Source: a virus. Taken from it: a stretch of DNA of 64,000 nucleotides. The notes below the pieces were generated by a model. It searched no databases, had not been told where the DNA came from, and was given only the letters and a program-made list of their open reading frames with translations. Positions within the stretch are counted from its first letter, which is position 1, and the number at the start of each line of letters is the position of its first letter. A program made the position numbers and the translations under genes. The stretch spans positions 38,486 through 102,485 of the IMG/VR virus record IMGVR_UViG_3300028883_000037. One strand, 5' to 3'. Positions 1-7,781 of the stretch are shown piece by piece.

Positions 1-515
1 TAATAACATACAAGATCGTCAAATGATTTGTCATGTAATTCTACTACGTTATTTAATTTCATAATATTGTCACTCATGCCAAATTGCAAGACCGTGAAAT
101 TCTCAGACAAAAGATTAACAAGATTCTGTGTGTCCTCAACTGACATTCGGCGCAAATGTGCCCAACGCTTTGAACAATTTGATATAAACACAATTGGGTT
201 ATCATAATCCTTTATTAATTCTTGCCCCCTAGATATCTCTTCTTCCTTGATTTTCATATAAGGGTAATAATCGTTATCTGGTAAACCTAAAGTTCTTAGT
301 TTTTGTTTAGACCAATGATCTCCCCTACCATCTCCTTTTGTTTCTATGGGATTCTCTACCAGTCTAATTTCTTTGCATATACCCTCGAAAATTCTACTAA
401 ATCTCTTTGAATTATGATGCAAATTAACGATACAATCAGGAACAGCTTTACATATTGGGGTAATTGTGAAAAGATCTCCAAAGCCCGGAGAATCACCAGG
501 AAGGCCAATTATCAT
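1..515 (-). CDS. GT9-like glycosyltransferase (3' part outside window)
   Basis: Reading continues from an ATG at 515 to the window edge without a stop, so only about 171 N-terminal residues are visible. The start MIIGLPGDSPGFGDLF and the later stretch VFISNCSKRWAHLRRMS, followed by a short beta-strand-like VLQFGMSD, resemble heptosyltransferase-type (GT9) proteins, which move a sugar from a nucleotide donor to a surface glycan. The ATG overlaps the TGA of the upstream kinase-methyltransferase gene (ATGA), suggesting translational coupling. The role, perhaps modification of a surface or virion glycan, is inferred. The family call is moderate because the donor-binding half lies outside the window. 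Confidence 0.55.
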   Translation of the reverse strand, partial: MIIGLPGDSPGFGDLFTITPICKAVPDCIVNLHHNSKRFSRIFEGICKEIRLVENPIETKGDGRGDHWSKQKLRTLGLPDNDYYPYMKIKEEEISRGQELIKDYDNPIVFISNCSKRWAHLRRMSVEDTQNLVNLLSENFTVLQFGMSDNIMKLNNVVELHDKSFDDLVCY

Positions 516-1714
516 TTTCTGTCCAATCTATACATATTCCGTGGCCTAATAGTATCCGTAGCTAGACCCAAATGTTCAGCAACAACAAAATTAGTTAGAT
601 GTTTATTACAAATATGATCAAGCATTTCCTGAACAGACCCAAAATCCCACTCCTGGCCAGGCAAGGGTTTACTTCCCCAAGATTGTTCTTTGTGATGTTC
701 CTCCAATAATATAGAGGACCTTACCTTGTTATTTAAAAAAGCATAAATCTTATTCTTAGGGTTAATATGATGTATAACAGAAAAACACAACGCAATATCA
801 CATTGATCAATGATTTCCTCTTCGCCAAGATTACGATGAATAATCGAGATTTGGTCTAATTCTTCTAACTCGATAATTCGCCTAGCTGCCTCCGCAGTTT
901 TCCCACATACCTCAAACCCTACCACCTTTTGAGCCCCGAGTTCAGCAGCTAAATGAGACATCCTACCCAAATTGCAACCAATATCGAAAACCACTTTATC
1001 CTTAAAAAATCCAGGTAATTTTTCACGAATAATATTAGGCCTTTGATCTGCTCTGTGTCCACGAACAGTGAAATTCTTGCCAGTCCAAGCGTAATAAGGC
1101 TTATCGGAACCAGTAGATACAAAGCCCTTCATCCAAGGTTCATCAGTAATATCTCTCTTCATCGTTTTCCCCTTAAAACAATTAATCTTCTTAACTAAAT
1201 ATTTGTAATTAGATGGATCCCACCTCTTGGAATTATTATTCCCGCACATATCCGGAGAAGACTCAAACGGTACATTGTGAACCAACTTATATGATCTATT
1301 AAAATCGATCATATATACCTCGTTTCCACATACCACAAAACTATCCAATTTTATATCACCATGTACAAATCCCCTATCAAATACGGCCCTTATTTGACCA
1401 AGAACCACATCCTCAAGACCATCAAAATAAGTATCCTCAGATATAGGACCACCAGACTTGAAATCCATAATGATCAATTCAACATCACCGAATTTCTTAT
1501 AAGAATGCACCTTCGGTATAAACGGTAAATCTAAGGAAATAATAATATCGTATTCTTCTTTCAAAGATTTAATATTATTATTCGGAAAAGAAAATTTGAA
1601 AAAGAGATCTCCAGACCTATAATATTGCGCTACATGCGTCAGGGGGCGAATAGGCAATCTATAGTAATCATCATACCCCAAAGACCTCAATATCTTCTCA
1701 AAACTGTGTTCCAC
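512..1714 (-). CDS. kinase-like / SAM methyltransferase fusion
   Basis: A 400-residue protein with two enzyme-like halves. Residues about 1-170 look like a small protein- or sugar-kinase fold: HGDIKLDSFVV (an HxD catalytic loop) followed by MIDFN, where a kinase has its metal-binding DFG. Residues about 230-400 hold a Rossmann methyltransferase with the glycine motif FDIGCNLGRMS. The gene sits between a collagen-motif protein and a GT9-like glycosyltransferase, overlapping the latter by 4 bases. That context suggests glycan tailoring by phosphorylation and methylation, which is inference. No clear glycine-rich kinase loop is visible, so the N half may bind substrate without catalysis. Confidence 0.6.
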   Translation of the reverse strand: MEHSFEKILRSLGYDDYYRLPIRPLTHVAQYYRSGDLFFKFSFPNNNIKSLKEEYDIIISLDLPFIPKVHSYKKFGDVELIIMDFKSGGPISEDTYFDGLEDVVLGQIRAVFDRGFVHGDIKLDSFVVCGNEVYMIDFNRSYKLVHNVPFESSPDMCGNNNSKRWDPSNYKYLVKKINCFKGKTMKRDITDEPWMKGFVSTGSDKPYYAWTGKNFTVRGHRADQRPNIIREKLPGFFKDKVVFDIGCNLGRMSHLAAELGAQKVVGFEVCGKTAEAARRIIELEELDQISIIHRNLGEEEIIDQCDIALCFSVIHHINPKNKIYAFLNNKVRSSILLEEHHKEQSWGSKPLPGQEWDFGSVQEMLDHICNKHLTNFVVAEHLGLATDTIRPRNMYRLDRK

Positions 1715-1715
1715 T

Positions 1716-2582
1716 TCATCTCACCCTCGTAGCAACCAAATAACTACCCTCTTTAAACGTCAAAACATCACTACCAACAAACCCCTTACACCACCGCAAA
1801 GCAACCACACCAGACAAACCAGTCACAACACGCAAACAAATCCTCAACAAACCCTCAACCGAACTAGAAACAGAAACCGACATCTCAGAACACAAATCAA
1901 ACTGAGACTGAACACACAAAGACCCCTCACAATACACATACGAACCCAACCCAACAGAACCCTCCGGCGCACAAACCTCAAACTTCAAACCAGTGCCAGA
2001 AGAAGCATCATCAAAAACAACAAACTCCAAAACCCACTCACTATCATTACCAACATCAATAAACAAATCAGCATCATCAACCAAATCAACATCATCAACA
2101 ACCTGATCCGAACCCTTAGTCACCACAACAGAACCACCAGAACAAACACCAGCAGGCCCAGTAGCACCAACAGGACCAATCGGACCAGTAACACCAGAAG
2201 ACAAACCCTCAAAAACAGGAGGACCCTCAGCACCCAACTCCTCAACCTCAATATTAATAACATCCCTCAACTTCGAATCAAAATCCTCCAAACCAGACCT
2301 ATCAAAATCATAGCGAATAAAAACCGTATCACTGGCCCTGATCGTAAAACGATACAAATCCTCCTCAATAAAAACAAAATTATACTCCTCATTATCAATA
2401 AAAACAGACTCATCCAACTCAATATAACTGGAAACAGGATCAACCAAACGACCAGTCAAATCCAACAACTGTCTAGCCTGAGACTCACCAATAATCTTCT
2501 CAGTACTAGCAATAGAATCATCACTAAGCCTAATAATAAGCCTAACATTCCCATCAATACGATCAACAGTAATATTCGACAT
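1716..2582 (-). CDS. collagen-motif structural or adhesin-like protein
   Basis: 288 residues, mostly acidic and beta-strand-like, with a short Gly-X-Y stretch near residues 130-145 (GPIGPVGATGPAG). Such stretches are common in phage fibre and head-decoration proteins, where they form short triple helices. The C-terminal half is rich in Val and Ser and looks like a beta sandwich. The coding strand is strongly G/T-biased at third positions. A perfect TATAAATA lies about 18 bases upstream on the same strand, and GGGGA precedes the ATG. Likely a virion or fibre-associated protein, but no specific family was recognised. Confidence 0.55.
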   Translation of the reverse strand: MSNITVDRIDGNVRLIIRLSDDSIASTEKIIGESQARQLLDLTGRLVDPVSSYIELDESVFIDNEEYNFVFIEEDLYRFTIRASDTVFIRYDFDRSGLEDFDSKLRDVINIEVEELGAEGPPVFEGLSSGVTGPIGPVGATGPAGVCSGGSVVVTKGSDQVVDDVDLVDDADLFIDVGNDSEWVLEFVVFDDASSGTGLKFEVCAPEGSVGLGSYVYCEGSLCVQSQFDLCSEMSVSVSSSVEGLLRICLRVVTGLSGVVALRWCKGFVGSDVLTFKEGSYLVATRVR

Positions 2583-2599
2583 CGAAAATCCCCTGTATA

Positions 2600-2607
2600 T
2601 ATTTATA
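2600..2607 (-). promoter_or_regulatory. T4-late-type promoter element TATAAATA
   Basis: Perfect match to the T4 late -10 consensus on the minus strand, about 18 bases upstream of the gene starting at 2582. A gp55-like sigma factor is encoded at 39390-40337, which makes late-promoter use plausible. On the other strand the same bases lie just before the ribosome site of the cupin gene at 2619. Confidence 0.5.
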
Positions 2608-2618
2608 AGGAGACCAAA

Positions 2619-3032
2619 ATGTTAGAACCATATAGACATAGAGGCATCAAAAACCACGAATGGGGCCAAATCAAAACCGTCATAGACGGACCCCACTACT
2701 CCCTGAGAATCCTAACAGTATATCCAAACAACCTAACATCCCCACTAATCTTCCACCACAAAACCCAAAGAACAATACACACAACATCGGGATTCCTAAA
2801 CATCCAAATCTACACCTGCATCCAAGACAAATTATCTACAGAAGAAAAAGACTGGGGCAAAATATTCGACTACATATTATCAGAAGGAATGAGCATAACC
2901 ATCAACCCATACCAAGCATACAAATTCTGGGCATGGGAAACAACAGCAACAGCCATCGAAGCCTCATGCCCAGAACAAAACGACATACAAATAATAGCAA
3001 ATCAAGGTTATGCACCAGAATTAAGCAAATAA
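2619..3032 (+). CDS. cupin, mannose-6-phosphate isomerase type II-like
   Basis: 137 residues. The order of elements fits sugar-binding cupins of the type II mannose-phosphate isomerase group: NHEWGQIKTV at the start, a first cupin strand with FHHKTQRTIH in the metal-binding His region, TSGF (the usual V.SG turn), and a second half with NPYQAYKFWAWE. The start follows AAGGAGACCAAA. It is a lone plus-strand gene whose 3' end overlaps the convergent gene at 3021-3239 by 12 bases. Its third positions are almost all A or C, the mirror of the neighbouring minus gene. Role in sugar supply or binding is inferred from the fold. Confidence 0.5.
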   Translation: MLEPYRHRGIKNHEWGQIKTVIDGPHYSLRILTVYPNNLTSPLIFHHKTQRTIHTTSGFLNIQIYTCIQDKLSTEEKDWGKIFDYILSEGMSITINPYQAYKFWAWETTATAIEASCPEQNDIQIIANQGYAPELSK

Positions 3033-3239
3033 AGCATCCTCAAACGAAGAGAATTCTTTAACATCCAAATATTCCCCACGAACAAAATGACCCTTCTTCC
3101 ACAAAGACGTAATATCCTTCCAAATGTGCACCTCCTGGCCACAATGTCTAGACTGCACAATGTCCCTGTACTTATTTGGACTTACCTCCTCAAATAAATT
3201 CTCTTTAGCCAAACTACGCTCGCGCATAACGTCAGTCAT
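3021..3239 (-). CDS. small hypothetical protein, 72 aa
   Basis: Not recognised. A charged soluble protein with a mid-region CGQEVHIWKDITSLWKKG. The start follows GGGGGAGATCTTGAC. It overlaps the 3' end of the convergent cupin gene and lies 14 bases downstream of the next minus gene, so it probably belongs to the same transcript as 3254-3769. Confidence 0.4.
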   Translation of the reverse strand: MTDVMRERSLAKENLFEEVSPNKYRDIVQSRHCGQEVHIWKDITSLWKKGHFVRGEYLDVKEFSSFEDALFA

Positions 3240-3253
3240 GTCAAGATCTCCCC

Positions 3254-3769
3254 CTACATGTCCAAAATTCTACGCTCAAAAGGTATCTTCCTAACCTCTG
3301 GTTTCTTGAACTTCCTACGTTCCGCCTCCTTTCTAAACCTCTGGTAAATCTTAAAATCACGTAAAGCACCATCTAAGATCTCTTTTTTATCAAGGAAACC
3401 AGGTAACCCCTCAGTAAAACGAACTATGATGTTCTTCAAATAATTAATTATGTTAATCACATGAGTGTCAGATAATTTAGATATTTTCCTGGACACCATC
3501 TTACCATTACATTTATAAGTCCAAGAATCAGTATCCACAATATTAAAAACGCTAGGCAATGGACAACAAAACAATAATTGTTCTGCACATAGAGCAGATA
3601 AGAAAACAGCAACATCCGAATCAAAACACCTAATAACATAACCATCCGGACGCAAACAAATATTCACCTTGGGTATAGTAACATCATACTTACATAAATT
3701 AACACAAAGAACATTACTATTCTCATTATTAAGATCATCACTAAAAATGAAATTAAAACAACCAAGCAT
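3254..3769 (-). CDS. hypothetical protein, ~171 aa
   Basis: Not recognised. I chose the internal ATG at 3769 (MLGCFNFIFSDD) over the ATG at 3832: the upstream stretch overlaps the ribosome site of the divergent gene at 3832, and GGGAT precedes the internal ATG. The N half is Cys- and Val-rich and beta-like. The C-terminal third is basic (RFRKEAERRKFKKPEVRK) and could bind nucleic acid. If the upstream start is used, the protein gains a hydrophobic 21-residue leader that could be a signal anchor. Confidence 0.4.
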   Translation of the reverse strand: MLGCFNFIFSDDLNNENSNVLCVNLCKYDVTIPKVNICLRPDGYVIRCFDSDVAVFLSALCAEQLLFCCPLPSVFNIVDTDSWTYKCNGKMVSRKISKLSDTHVINIINYLKNIIVRFTEGLPGFLDKKEILDGALRDFKIYQRFRKEAERRKFKKPEVRKIPFERRILDM

Positions 3770-3831
3770 ACTAAATAATATCCCGAAGACGTACAATAGA
3801 AAGTAAATACAACAAACACAGGAGAACAACA

Positions 3832-4341
3832 ATGAGCAAAGAGCAGGAAACTAAAGAACAAAGTGCAGTAAAAATCAACTACAAACTAGTAAACAAATAC
3901 AAACTACTATCCGGAATAGCCAGAAGAGCAGGACTAGCCGCAGAAGAACTGAAAAGAGACCTCAGCGGAAGCCTAAAAGACCTAGTCCAGAAATCCACCA
4001 AAGCAGACAGAGAAAGAGAAGACTTCGAAGACAAAATAGCCATCAAACAAATCGACGACGAAAACTACCAATTAACACAAGAAGAAAAAGAAGAACACAA
4101 AAAAGTAAAAAGAAACGAATACGACGCAAGAACAGAATTAAATAACAAATCAAGAGAAAAAGACAAAGAATTCACAAACAGCAAAGAATATAAAAACCAA
4201 ATACAATGCGAAAAAGAACTAGAAGAATGGCTATGTAAAGTCAGCAACCATCTCGGCTGCAGCCAAGACGCCATAGACTGGGAAAAAGGGACATACACCC
4301 CAGAAGAAGATCAAGACGACATACCAGAAGACCTGTTATAA
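3832..4341 (+). CDS. hypothetical charged coiled-coil protein
   Basis: 169 residues, very rich in Lys and Glu, with heptad-like helices between about residues 50 and 130 (for example EEKEEHKKVKRNEYDAR). It ends in an acidic tail, EDQDDIPEDLL. The start follows CAGGAGAACAACA. No family was recognised. It is a lone plus-strand gene with A/C-rich codons. Its stop codon overlaps the stop of the tiny convergent lipoprotein gene at 4336-4419. Confidence 0.5.
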   Translation: MSKEQETKEQSAVKINYKLVNKYKLLSGIARRAGLAAEELKRDLSGSLKDLVQKSTKADREREDFEDKIAIKQIDDENYQLTQEEKEEHKKVKRNEYDARTELNNKSREKDKEFTNSKEYKNQIQCEKELEEWLCKVSNHLGCSQDAIDWEKGTYTPEEDQDDIPEDLL

Positions 4342-4419
4342 CACAGGAATATCCGGCCTTAAACAACCACTCAAAAGAACCAAAACAAAACACAACAAAA
4401 GCCTTAACAAAATCTTCAT
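4336..4419 (-). CDS. tiny lipoprotein, 27 aa (Rz1/spanin-like size)
   Basis: A short open frame with a strong ribosome site (TTGGAGGATTCCT then ATG). The product MKILLRLLL... has a hydrophobic core and a lipobox LLSGC, leaving a mature peptide of nine residues, CLRPDIPVL. Outer-membrane spanins of the Rz1 type are very small lipoproteins often containing proline, so a lysis role is possible, but no inner-membrane partner is next to it. It lies at the end of the minus gene run and converges on 3832-4341. Confidence 0.5.
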   Translation of the reverse strand: MKILLRLLLCFVLVLLSGCLRPDIPVL

Positions 4420-4447
4420 AGGAATCCTCCAATAACAATAATTTTGA

Positions 4448-4679
4448 CTACACATACTTCTCAGGATTGAGCTTAAAAAGCCGCATAAGCTCAATCCTAG
4501 CTTCATCGTTAGACTGCATATTAATCAAGTCAGCAATATCATCCCAAGACCTGACCTCTAAACCACTTCCCGATGTGCAATTGCAGCTAGGGTCAAAAAA
4601 ACGGAACACCATTAGAAATAATATACCCAATCATATGACCACAAACCACAAGAACGAAGAGAAAAACGTCTCTCACCAC
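4448..4679 (-). CDS. small membrane-anchored protein with probable frameshift at a T7 run
   Basis: Two open frames join at a run of seven T on the coding strand (plus 4596-4602). The first starts at a GTG overlapping the upstream stop (TAGTG at 4679) and encodes a hydrophobic leader, VVRDVFLFVLVVCGHM..., ending at TGA right after CCG TTT TTT. The +1 (or -2) frame continues as FDPSCNCTSGSGLEVRSW to 4448. Together they give an anchored protein of about 76 residues. Alternatives are an independent downstream start (ATG at 4612, no clear ribosome site) or a homopolymer sequencing error. Confidence 0.4.
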
Positions 4680-4933
4680 TACTGGTTATCGCCTCCTGCA
4701 CTTCCTCTATCGTGGCATCCCTCATTCTTCTTATACTCCCTAATAACGGCCTCTTCGAAGTCCCTAAAGACTTCTACCAGTCTCATAAACTGAGCAAATT
4801 TGCAACCGTAATCATCAAAAGGCGTCAACTTCAAAAAATTATCATTAATCTCTATATTCTTACGACCACCAACCGGCCTAAGATCAACCTCTATACAAGC
4901 AGTAGACTGTCTAACTACCTTATCAGCCAACAT
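4679..4933 (-). CDS. hypothetical protein, 84 aa
   Basis: Not recognised. I chose the ATG at 4933 because GGGGGGTG lies just upstream; a GTG at 4939 overlapping the previous stop is the alternative. The sequence is amphipathic, with FAQFMRLVEVFRDFEEAV as a likely helix. It is part of a tight minus run (4448-6520) with 1-35 base overlaps, probably one transcript. Confidence 0.45.
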   Translation of the reverse strand: MLADKVVRQSTACIEVDLRPVGGRKNIEINDNFLKLTPFDDYGCKFAQFMRLVEVFRDFEEAVIREYKKNEGCHDRGSAGGDNQ

Positions 4934-4935
4934 GA

Positions 4936-5217
4936 TCACCCCCCATCGAGACGTAGAACCTGCCCCTCATCAAAACACTCCATATCAGAAACGAATTTAA
5001 TTACAACACCGCCAACTCTATACATCATGGAAGTAATCTTACTAACATACAAACCCTGATCACGCAACAAACGCAAGACACAAGGAATATGTGACATAGA
5101 AACGGAACAAAGAATTAAAGAAGTCTCAGAAGCCTTAATCGCATCAACCAAAGGACCGATATCAACCCTCCTGTAAACATCTATCAAATTTAACCCTCCC
5201 GAATTAATATCCATCAT
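4936..5217 (-). CDS. hypothetical protein, 93 aa
   Basis: Not recognised. A compact alpha/beta-like sequence with a hydrophobic middle (SLILCSVSMSHIPCVLRLL) followed by VGGVVIKFVSD. It overlaps both neighbours by a few bases in the same minus run, so translational coupling is likely. Confidence 0.45.
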   Translation of the reverse strand: MMDINSGGLNLIDVYRRVDIGPLVDAIKASETSLILCSVSMSHIPCVLRLLRDQGLYVSKITSMMYRVGGVVIKFVSDMECFDEGQVLRLDGG

Positions 5218-5413
5218 TTACCCCAATCGAAACATCGACCCTACGGCACCCAACAACAGAACCCATAGGGACCTCTAAAAACAAATAACAATCATCACTA
5301 TTACCAACGTAAGTATATCTTTTACCATCTCTAATTATGAAATGCACATCTTCCTGATCAATCCACAGTTCATGATTGCTAGAGTGAAGCTCGTTTTTCT
5401 GTATCCTTATCAT
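5204..5413 (-). CDS. hypothetical protein, 69 aa
   Basis: Not recognised. Predicted mostly beta strands (LWIDQEDVHFIIRDGKRYTY, then CYLFLEVPMGSVVGC). It overlaps the upstream 241-aa gene by 35 bases and the downstream gene by 14. Confidence 0.45.
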   Translation of the reverse strand: MIRIQKNELHSSNHELWIDQEDVHFIIRDGKRYTYVGNSDDCYLFLEVPMGSVVGCRRVDVSIGVNDGY

Positions 5414-6104
5414 TTCTTCTCTCCATATCTACGTCAGTCAACACATTGTGCAAATCCACCGTATCTTTATGTTCAGCATTGGTAATCAAATACAAAATCC
5501 TAGAAATAATATTATCCTCAATACCACTACGTGCAGTATATTCATCAAGCAAATCTCTAGCCTTAGAAACAGAATCAACCTCACCAACAAAATCAGACAA
5601 CATAATCTGAAACTCAAAATGCAAATCTTCAGGTAATAAATCAATCAATTTAGGATCAACAAAAGACATGCTAGCATCATCACTCATCTTCGCCCTATAA
5701 TAAGGATCATCATCCTTGATATCGCCATATAAACCCAAATTCTCCCTAGGATAATACTTCATCAATGCACCTGTGCTCATCTCCCTCTTGCCACCTATCG
5801 AAATCGAAATCGAATTACCCAACTGGGGCCTATGGGAGGACTCATCACTAGCAATAAAACATCTCAGCAGATATAGGATCTTTGCGTTCTCTGTTGCCTT
5901 CCTTTTTATTTCCTCGACATAAGCTACCTTATCAGGTATTTCCTTAACGAAATCAACGAGGAGCTCGTCTGCCCTCTTCTCTAGGTCCTCCAGAGGACCG
6001 AGCTGACCCACAATATCCAGCTTGTCCTCCAAAGACAACCCACCAGAAGATACGAGGCGCACAGCCTCATGCAATTCGTATAATTCCTCGGGATATAATC
6101 TCAT
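5379..6104 (-). CDS. hypothetical helical protein, 241 aa
   Basis: Not recognised. Long Leu- and Glu-rich helices fill both halves, around a polar linker near residues 95-145 containing SISISIGGKREM. No signal peptide or membrane segment. The ATG overlaps the upstream stop by 4 bases. Confidence 0.5.
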   Translation of the reverse strand: MRLYPEELYELHEAVRLVSSGGLSLEDKLDIVGQLGPLEDLEKRADELLVDFVKEIPDKVAYVEEIKRKATENAKILYLLRCFIASDESSHRPQLGNSISISIGGKREMSTGALMKYYPRENLGLYGDIKDDDPYYRAKMSDDASMSFVDPKLIDLLPEDLHFEFQIMLSDFVGEVDSVSKARDLLDEYTARSGIEDNIISRILYLITNAEHKDTVDLHNVLTDVDMERRNDKDTEKRASL

Positions 6105-6520
6105 TTTATAACATCCAAAACTTTTTCTACTTCAAGACCCCTAATCGTGCCCATAATCTCCTTAGTCTTATGCACAATATGCGGCAGTATCTCATTTTGA
6201 CTTAATACGATATCACTATTCCAAACCTCATGCCCCATAAATTCAACATGAGTGCGAATACCAGTAGAAACAAGTTTAAAATGTTCAGAATTAAGATTGA
6301 TATTTAATAATCGAATTGTGCTGGCCAGAGACTCGCTAATAGGATCCTGTAAAGCAGCTCGTAAAAAATGTTTTAAAGCACGACAGACTGCTTTTCCTTC
6401 ATTTTCATCCTGTGGAACCTTTACACCACGAATAAAAAATTCGCCATTATTAGTTATTTTAAGTATTTCTCCTTCTTCATCTGATTTGAAAACGAAACTA
6501 TCTTCGCTATTTTCTGACAT
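6101..6520 (-). CDS. hypothetical protein, 139 aa
   Basis: Not recognised. An acidic N terminus is followed by a short beta region (LKITNNGEFFIRGVKV) and a mainly helical C part. The start follows GGGGGCAAC. It is the first gene of the minus run that ends at 4336 and lies just downstream of the tRNA genes, so it may share their transcript. Confidence 0.5.
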   Translation of the reverse strand: MSENSEDSFVFKSDEEGEILKITNNGEFFIRGVKVPQDENEGKAVCRALKHFLRAALQDPISESLASTIRLLNINLNSEHFKLVSTGIRTHVEFMGHEVWNSDIVLSQNEILPHIVHKTKEIMGTIRGLEVEKVLDVIK

Positions 6521-6541
6521 GTTGCCCCCTTGCTTTGTAGT

Positions 6542-6617
6542 TGGTGGTCCCGGCAGGATTCGAACCTGCGACCAGCTGATTATGAGTCAGCGGCTCTCAC
6601 CTCTGAGCTACGGGACC
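6542..6617 (-). tRNA. tRNA with CAU anticodon (elongator Met or Ile2)
   Basis: A full cloverleaf on the minus strand: acceptor GGTCCCG/CGGGACC, D arm with GCTCAGAGGTGAGAGC, anticodon stem GCTGA/TCAGC with loop CTCATAA (anticodon CAU), canonical T arm GCAGG-TTCGAAT-CCTGC, discriminator A and an encoded CCA. The anticodon stem lacks the three G:C pairs of initiators, so it is an elongator Met or a lysidine-type Ile tRNA. The sequence alone does not decide between them. Confidence 0.9.
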
Positions 6618-6656
6618 TATTCGTAACCCTTTTATCTGTTCTAAATTTAGGATAAA

Positions 6657-6732
6657 TGGTTGCGGGCCGTGGTAACGCTCCACGATTAGCGGGTTATGAG
6701 CCCGCCCAGGAGACTTCTCCTAGCCACCCGCA
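6657..6732 (-). tRNA. initiator-tRNA-fMet-like RNA with aberrant D and T arms
   Basis: A 76-base element 39 bases upstream of the CAU tRNA. The acceptor is TGCGGGT/GCCCGCA with discriminator A and encoded CCA. The anticodon stem-loop is GCGGG-CTCATAA-CCCGC, with the three consecutive G:C pairs typical of initiator tRNA. The T arm has a perfect five-pair stem, CGTGG/CCACG, but its loop is AGCGTTA instead of TTCRANY. The D region folds as AGGAGA-AG-TCTCCT without the GG of a D loop. It may be a divergent initiator tRNA, a tRNA mimic, or a decaying gene. Confidence 0.55.
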
Positions 6733-6743
6733 ACAGGAAGAAA

Positions 6744-6774
6744 GAACAGGCCTGGCGAGGGGGCGGCCCTGTTC
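6744..6774 (-). terminator. hairpin, probable terminator before the tRNAs
   Basis: Seven-pair stem GAACAGG/CCTGTTC around a G/C-rich loop. Read on the minus strand it is followed by TTTCTTCC, a weak T tract. It lies between the 101-aa gene and the tRNA-like element, so it could end the upstream transcript or act as a processing site. Confidence 0.4.
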
Positions 6775-6790
6775 CTCCAGGGGAGAGAAA

Positions 6791-7096
6791 TCACGTGGTC
6801 TGACCGCGACCTCTCCTTAACATATTAACCGTAGCACGATAATCACCAGTCGATACCGCACTATTCCCAAAAAAATTATCCAATTGCTGGAATAACGTAA
6901 TACCATTACCAAGTTCAGTAGCAGTAATAGCAAAATCCGTCAAATCACCATCAACAATCTCATCCGCGCCGCCACTATTATAGCCATTATCGAAATATTC
7001 TTCGGTCATAGCATTGATCTGATCCATGACCTTAGCTAATTCCTCAATCCTAGCAATAAACGTACTCGTAAAAGCACTCTTGTGATTAACAGCCAT
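6791..7096 (-). CDS. hypothetical protein, 101 aa
   Basis: Not recognised by family. A small soluble alpha-helical protein with a conserved-looking core, EEYFDNGYNSGGADEIVDGD, and an Arg-rich end, MLRRGRGQTT. The start follows GAGGAGGCTTTCCTA. Its compact, regular sequence resembles small virion or head-associated proteins, but that is impression only. Confidence 0.5.
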   Translation of the reverse strand: MAVNHKSAFTSTFIARIEELAKVMDQINAMTEEYFDNGYNSGGADEIVDGDLTDFAITATELGNGITLFQQLDNFFGNSAVSTGDYRATVNMLRRGRGQTT

Positions 7097-7137
7097 TAGG
7101 AAAGCCTCCTCAAGGGTTCACAAATATCTTTGAGCCT

Positions 7138-7683
7138 CTACTCCCTCCCAAGAATCTCCCTCATATCCCTCTCACCAATAGCCTTCCTGATCGCAGATAT
7201 ATCCGCTTCATAACTAGCAACACTCTTAGACAAAACCTCAACCTCGCTAGATTTGGACTCTAAACACTCCTGCAAAGAAGATAACTTCTTATCCCTTTCA
7301 GCAATCATTTTTCTAGAACAATCACGCATATCCTCCAACTCCTTGGTAATCTTATCAACAGCAATTTGCTTCTCTTTAGCCTCTTTGACAGCCCTATCTC
7401 GGTGCGATATCATATCAGTGTACTTCTTATCCATCGGAAGACCGACAACGAACCTCGGAGAGATATTAGTCAAGATACTATGAACTGGGCATTCATAATT
7501 CGAATTATCAACATCTTTAAATTGAGTCTGCTCATAAATTACAGACAACAAAATATACCCATCAGGAATACCACCACCTGCATCACAAGTACGAATGTCC
7601 GTATACTCATTAGGATCAACAAAAATAACTGGTTGTGGAACACCACCAACTGGCCCAAGAATCGCCTTCGTGCTACTGCCCAT
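7138..7683 (-). CDS. hypothetical protein with coiled-coil C half
   Basis: 181 residues from the ATG at 7683, chosen because AAAGGAGAACAAC directly precedes it; an in-frame ATG upstream at 7812 has no such site. The N half is Pro- and Gly-rich (ILGPVGGVPQPVIFVD). Residues about 95-180 form a charged coiled coil. No family was recognised. Confidence 0.55.
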   Translation of the reverse strand: MGSSTKAILGPVGGVPQPVIFVDPNEYTDIRTCDAGGGIPDGYILLSVIYEQTQFKDVDNSNYECPVHSILTNISPRFVVGLPMDKKYTDMISHRDRAVKEAKEKQIAVDKITKELEDMRDCSRKMIAERDKKLSSLQECLESKSSEVEVLSKSVASYEADISAIRKAIGERDMREILGRE

Positions 7684-7781
7684 GTTGTTCTCCTTTCTTA
7701 GGTTATTATCCCACAGCACATAGAGTGAAATACAACTTACACGATACATCAGTCGTGATAAAATAAATAAGGAGAGACACA

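Noticed and set aside
2660-3061. Second long plus-strand frame overlapping the cupin gene
   Set aside because: It is Asn-, Pro- and Ile-rich nonsense caused by the A/C-rich sequence; the cupin frame has a ribosome site and a family pattern.
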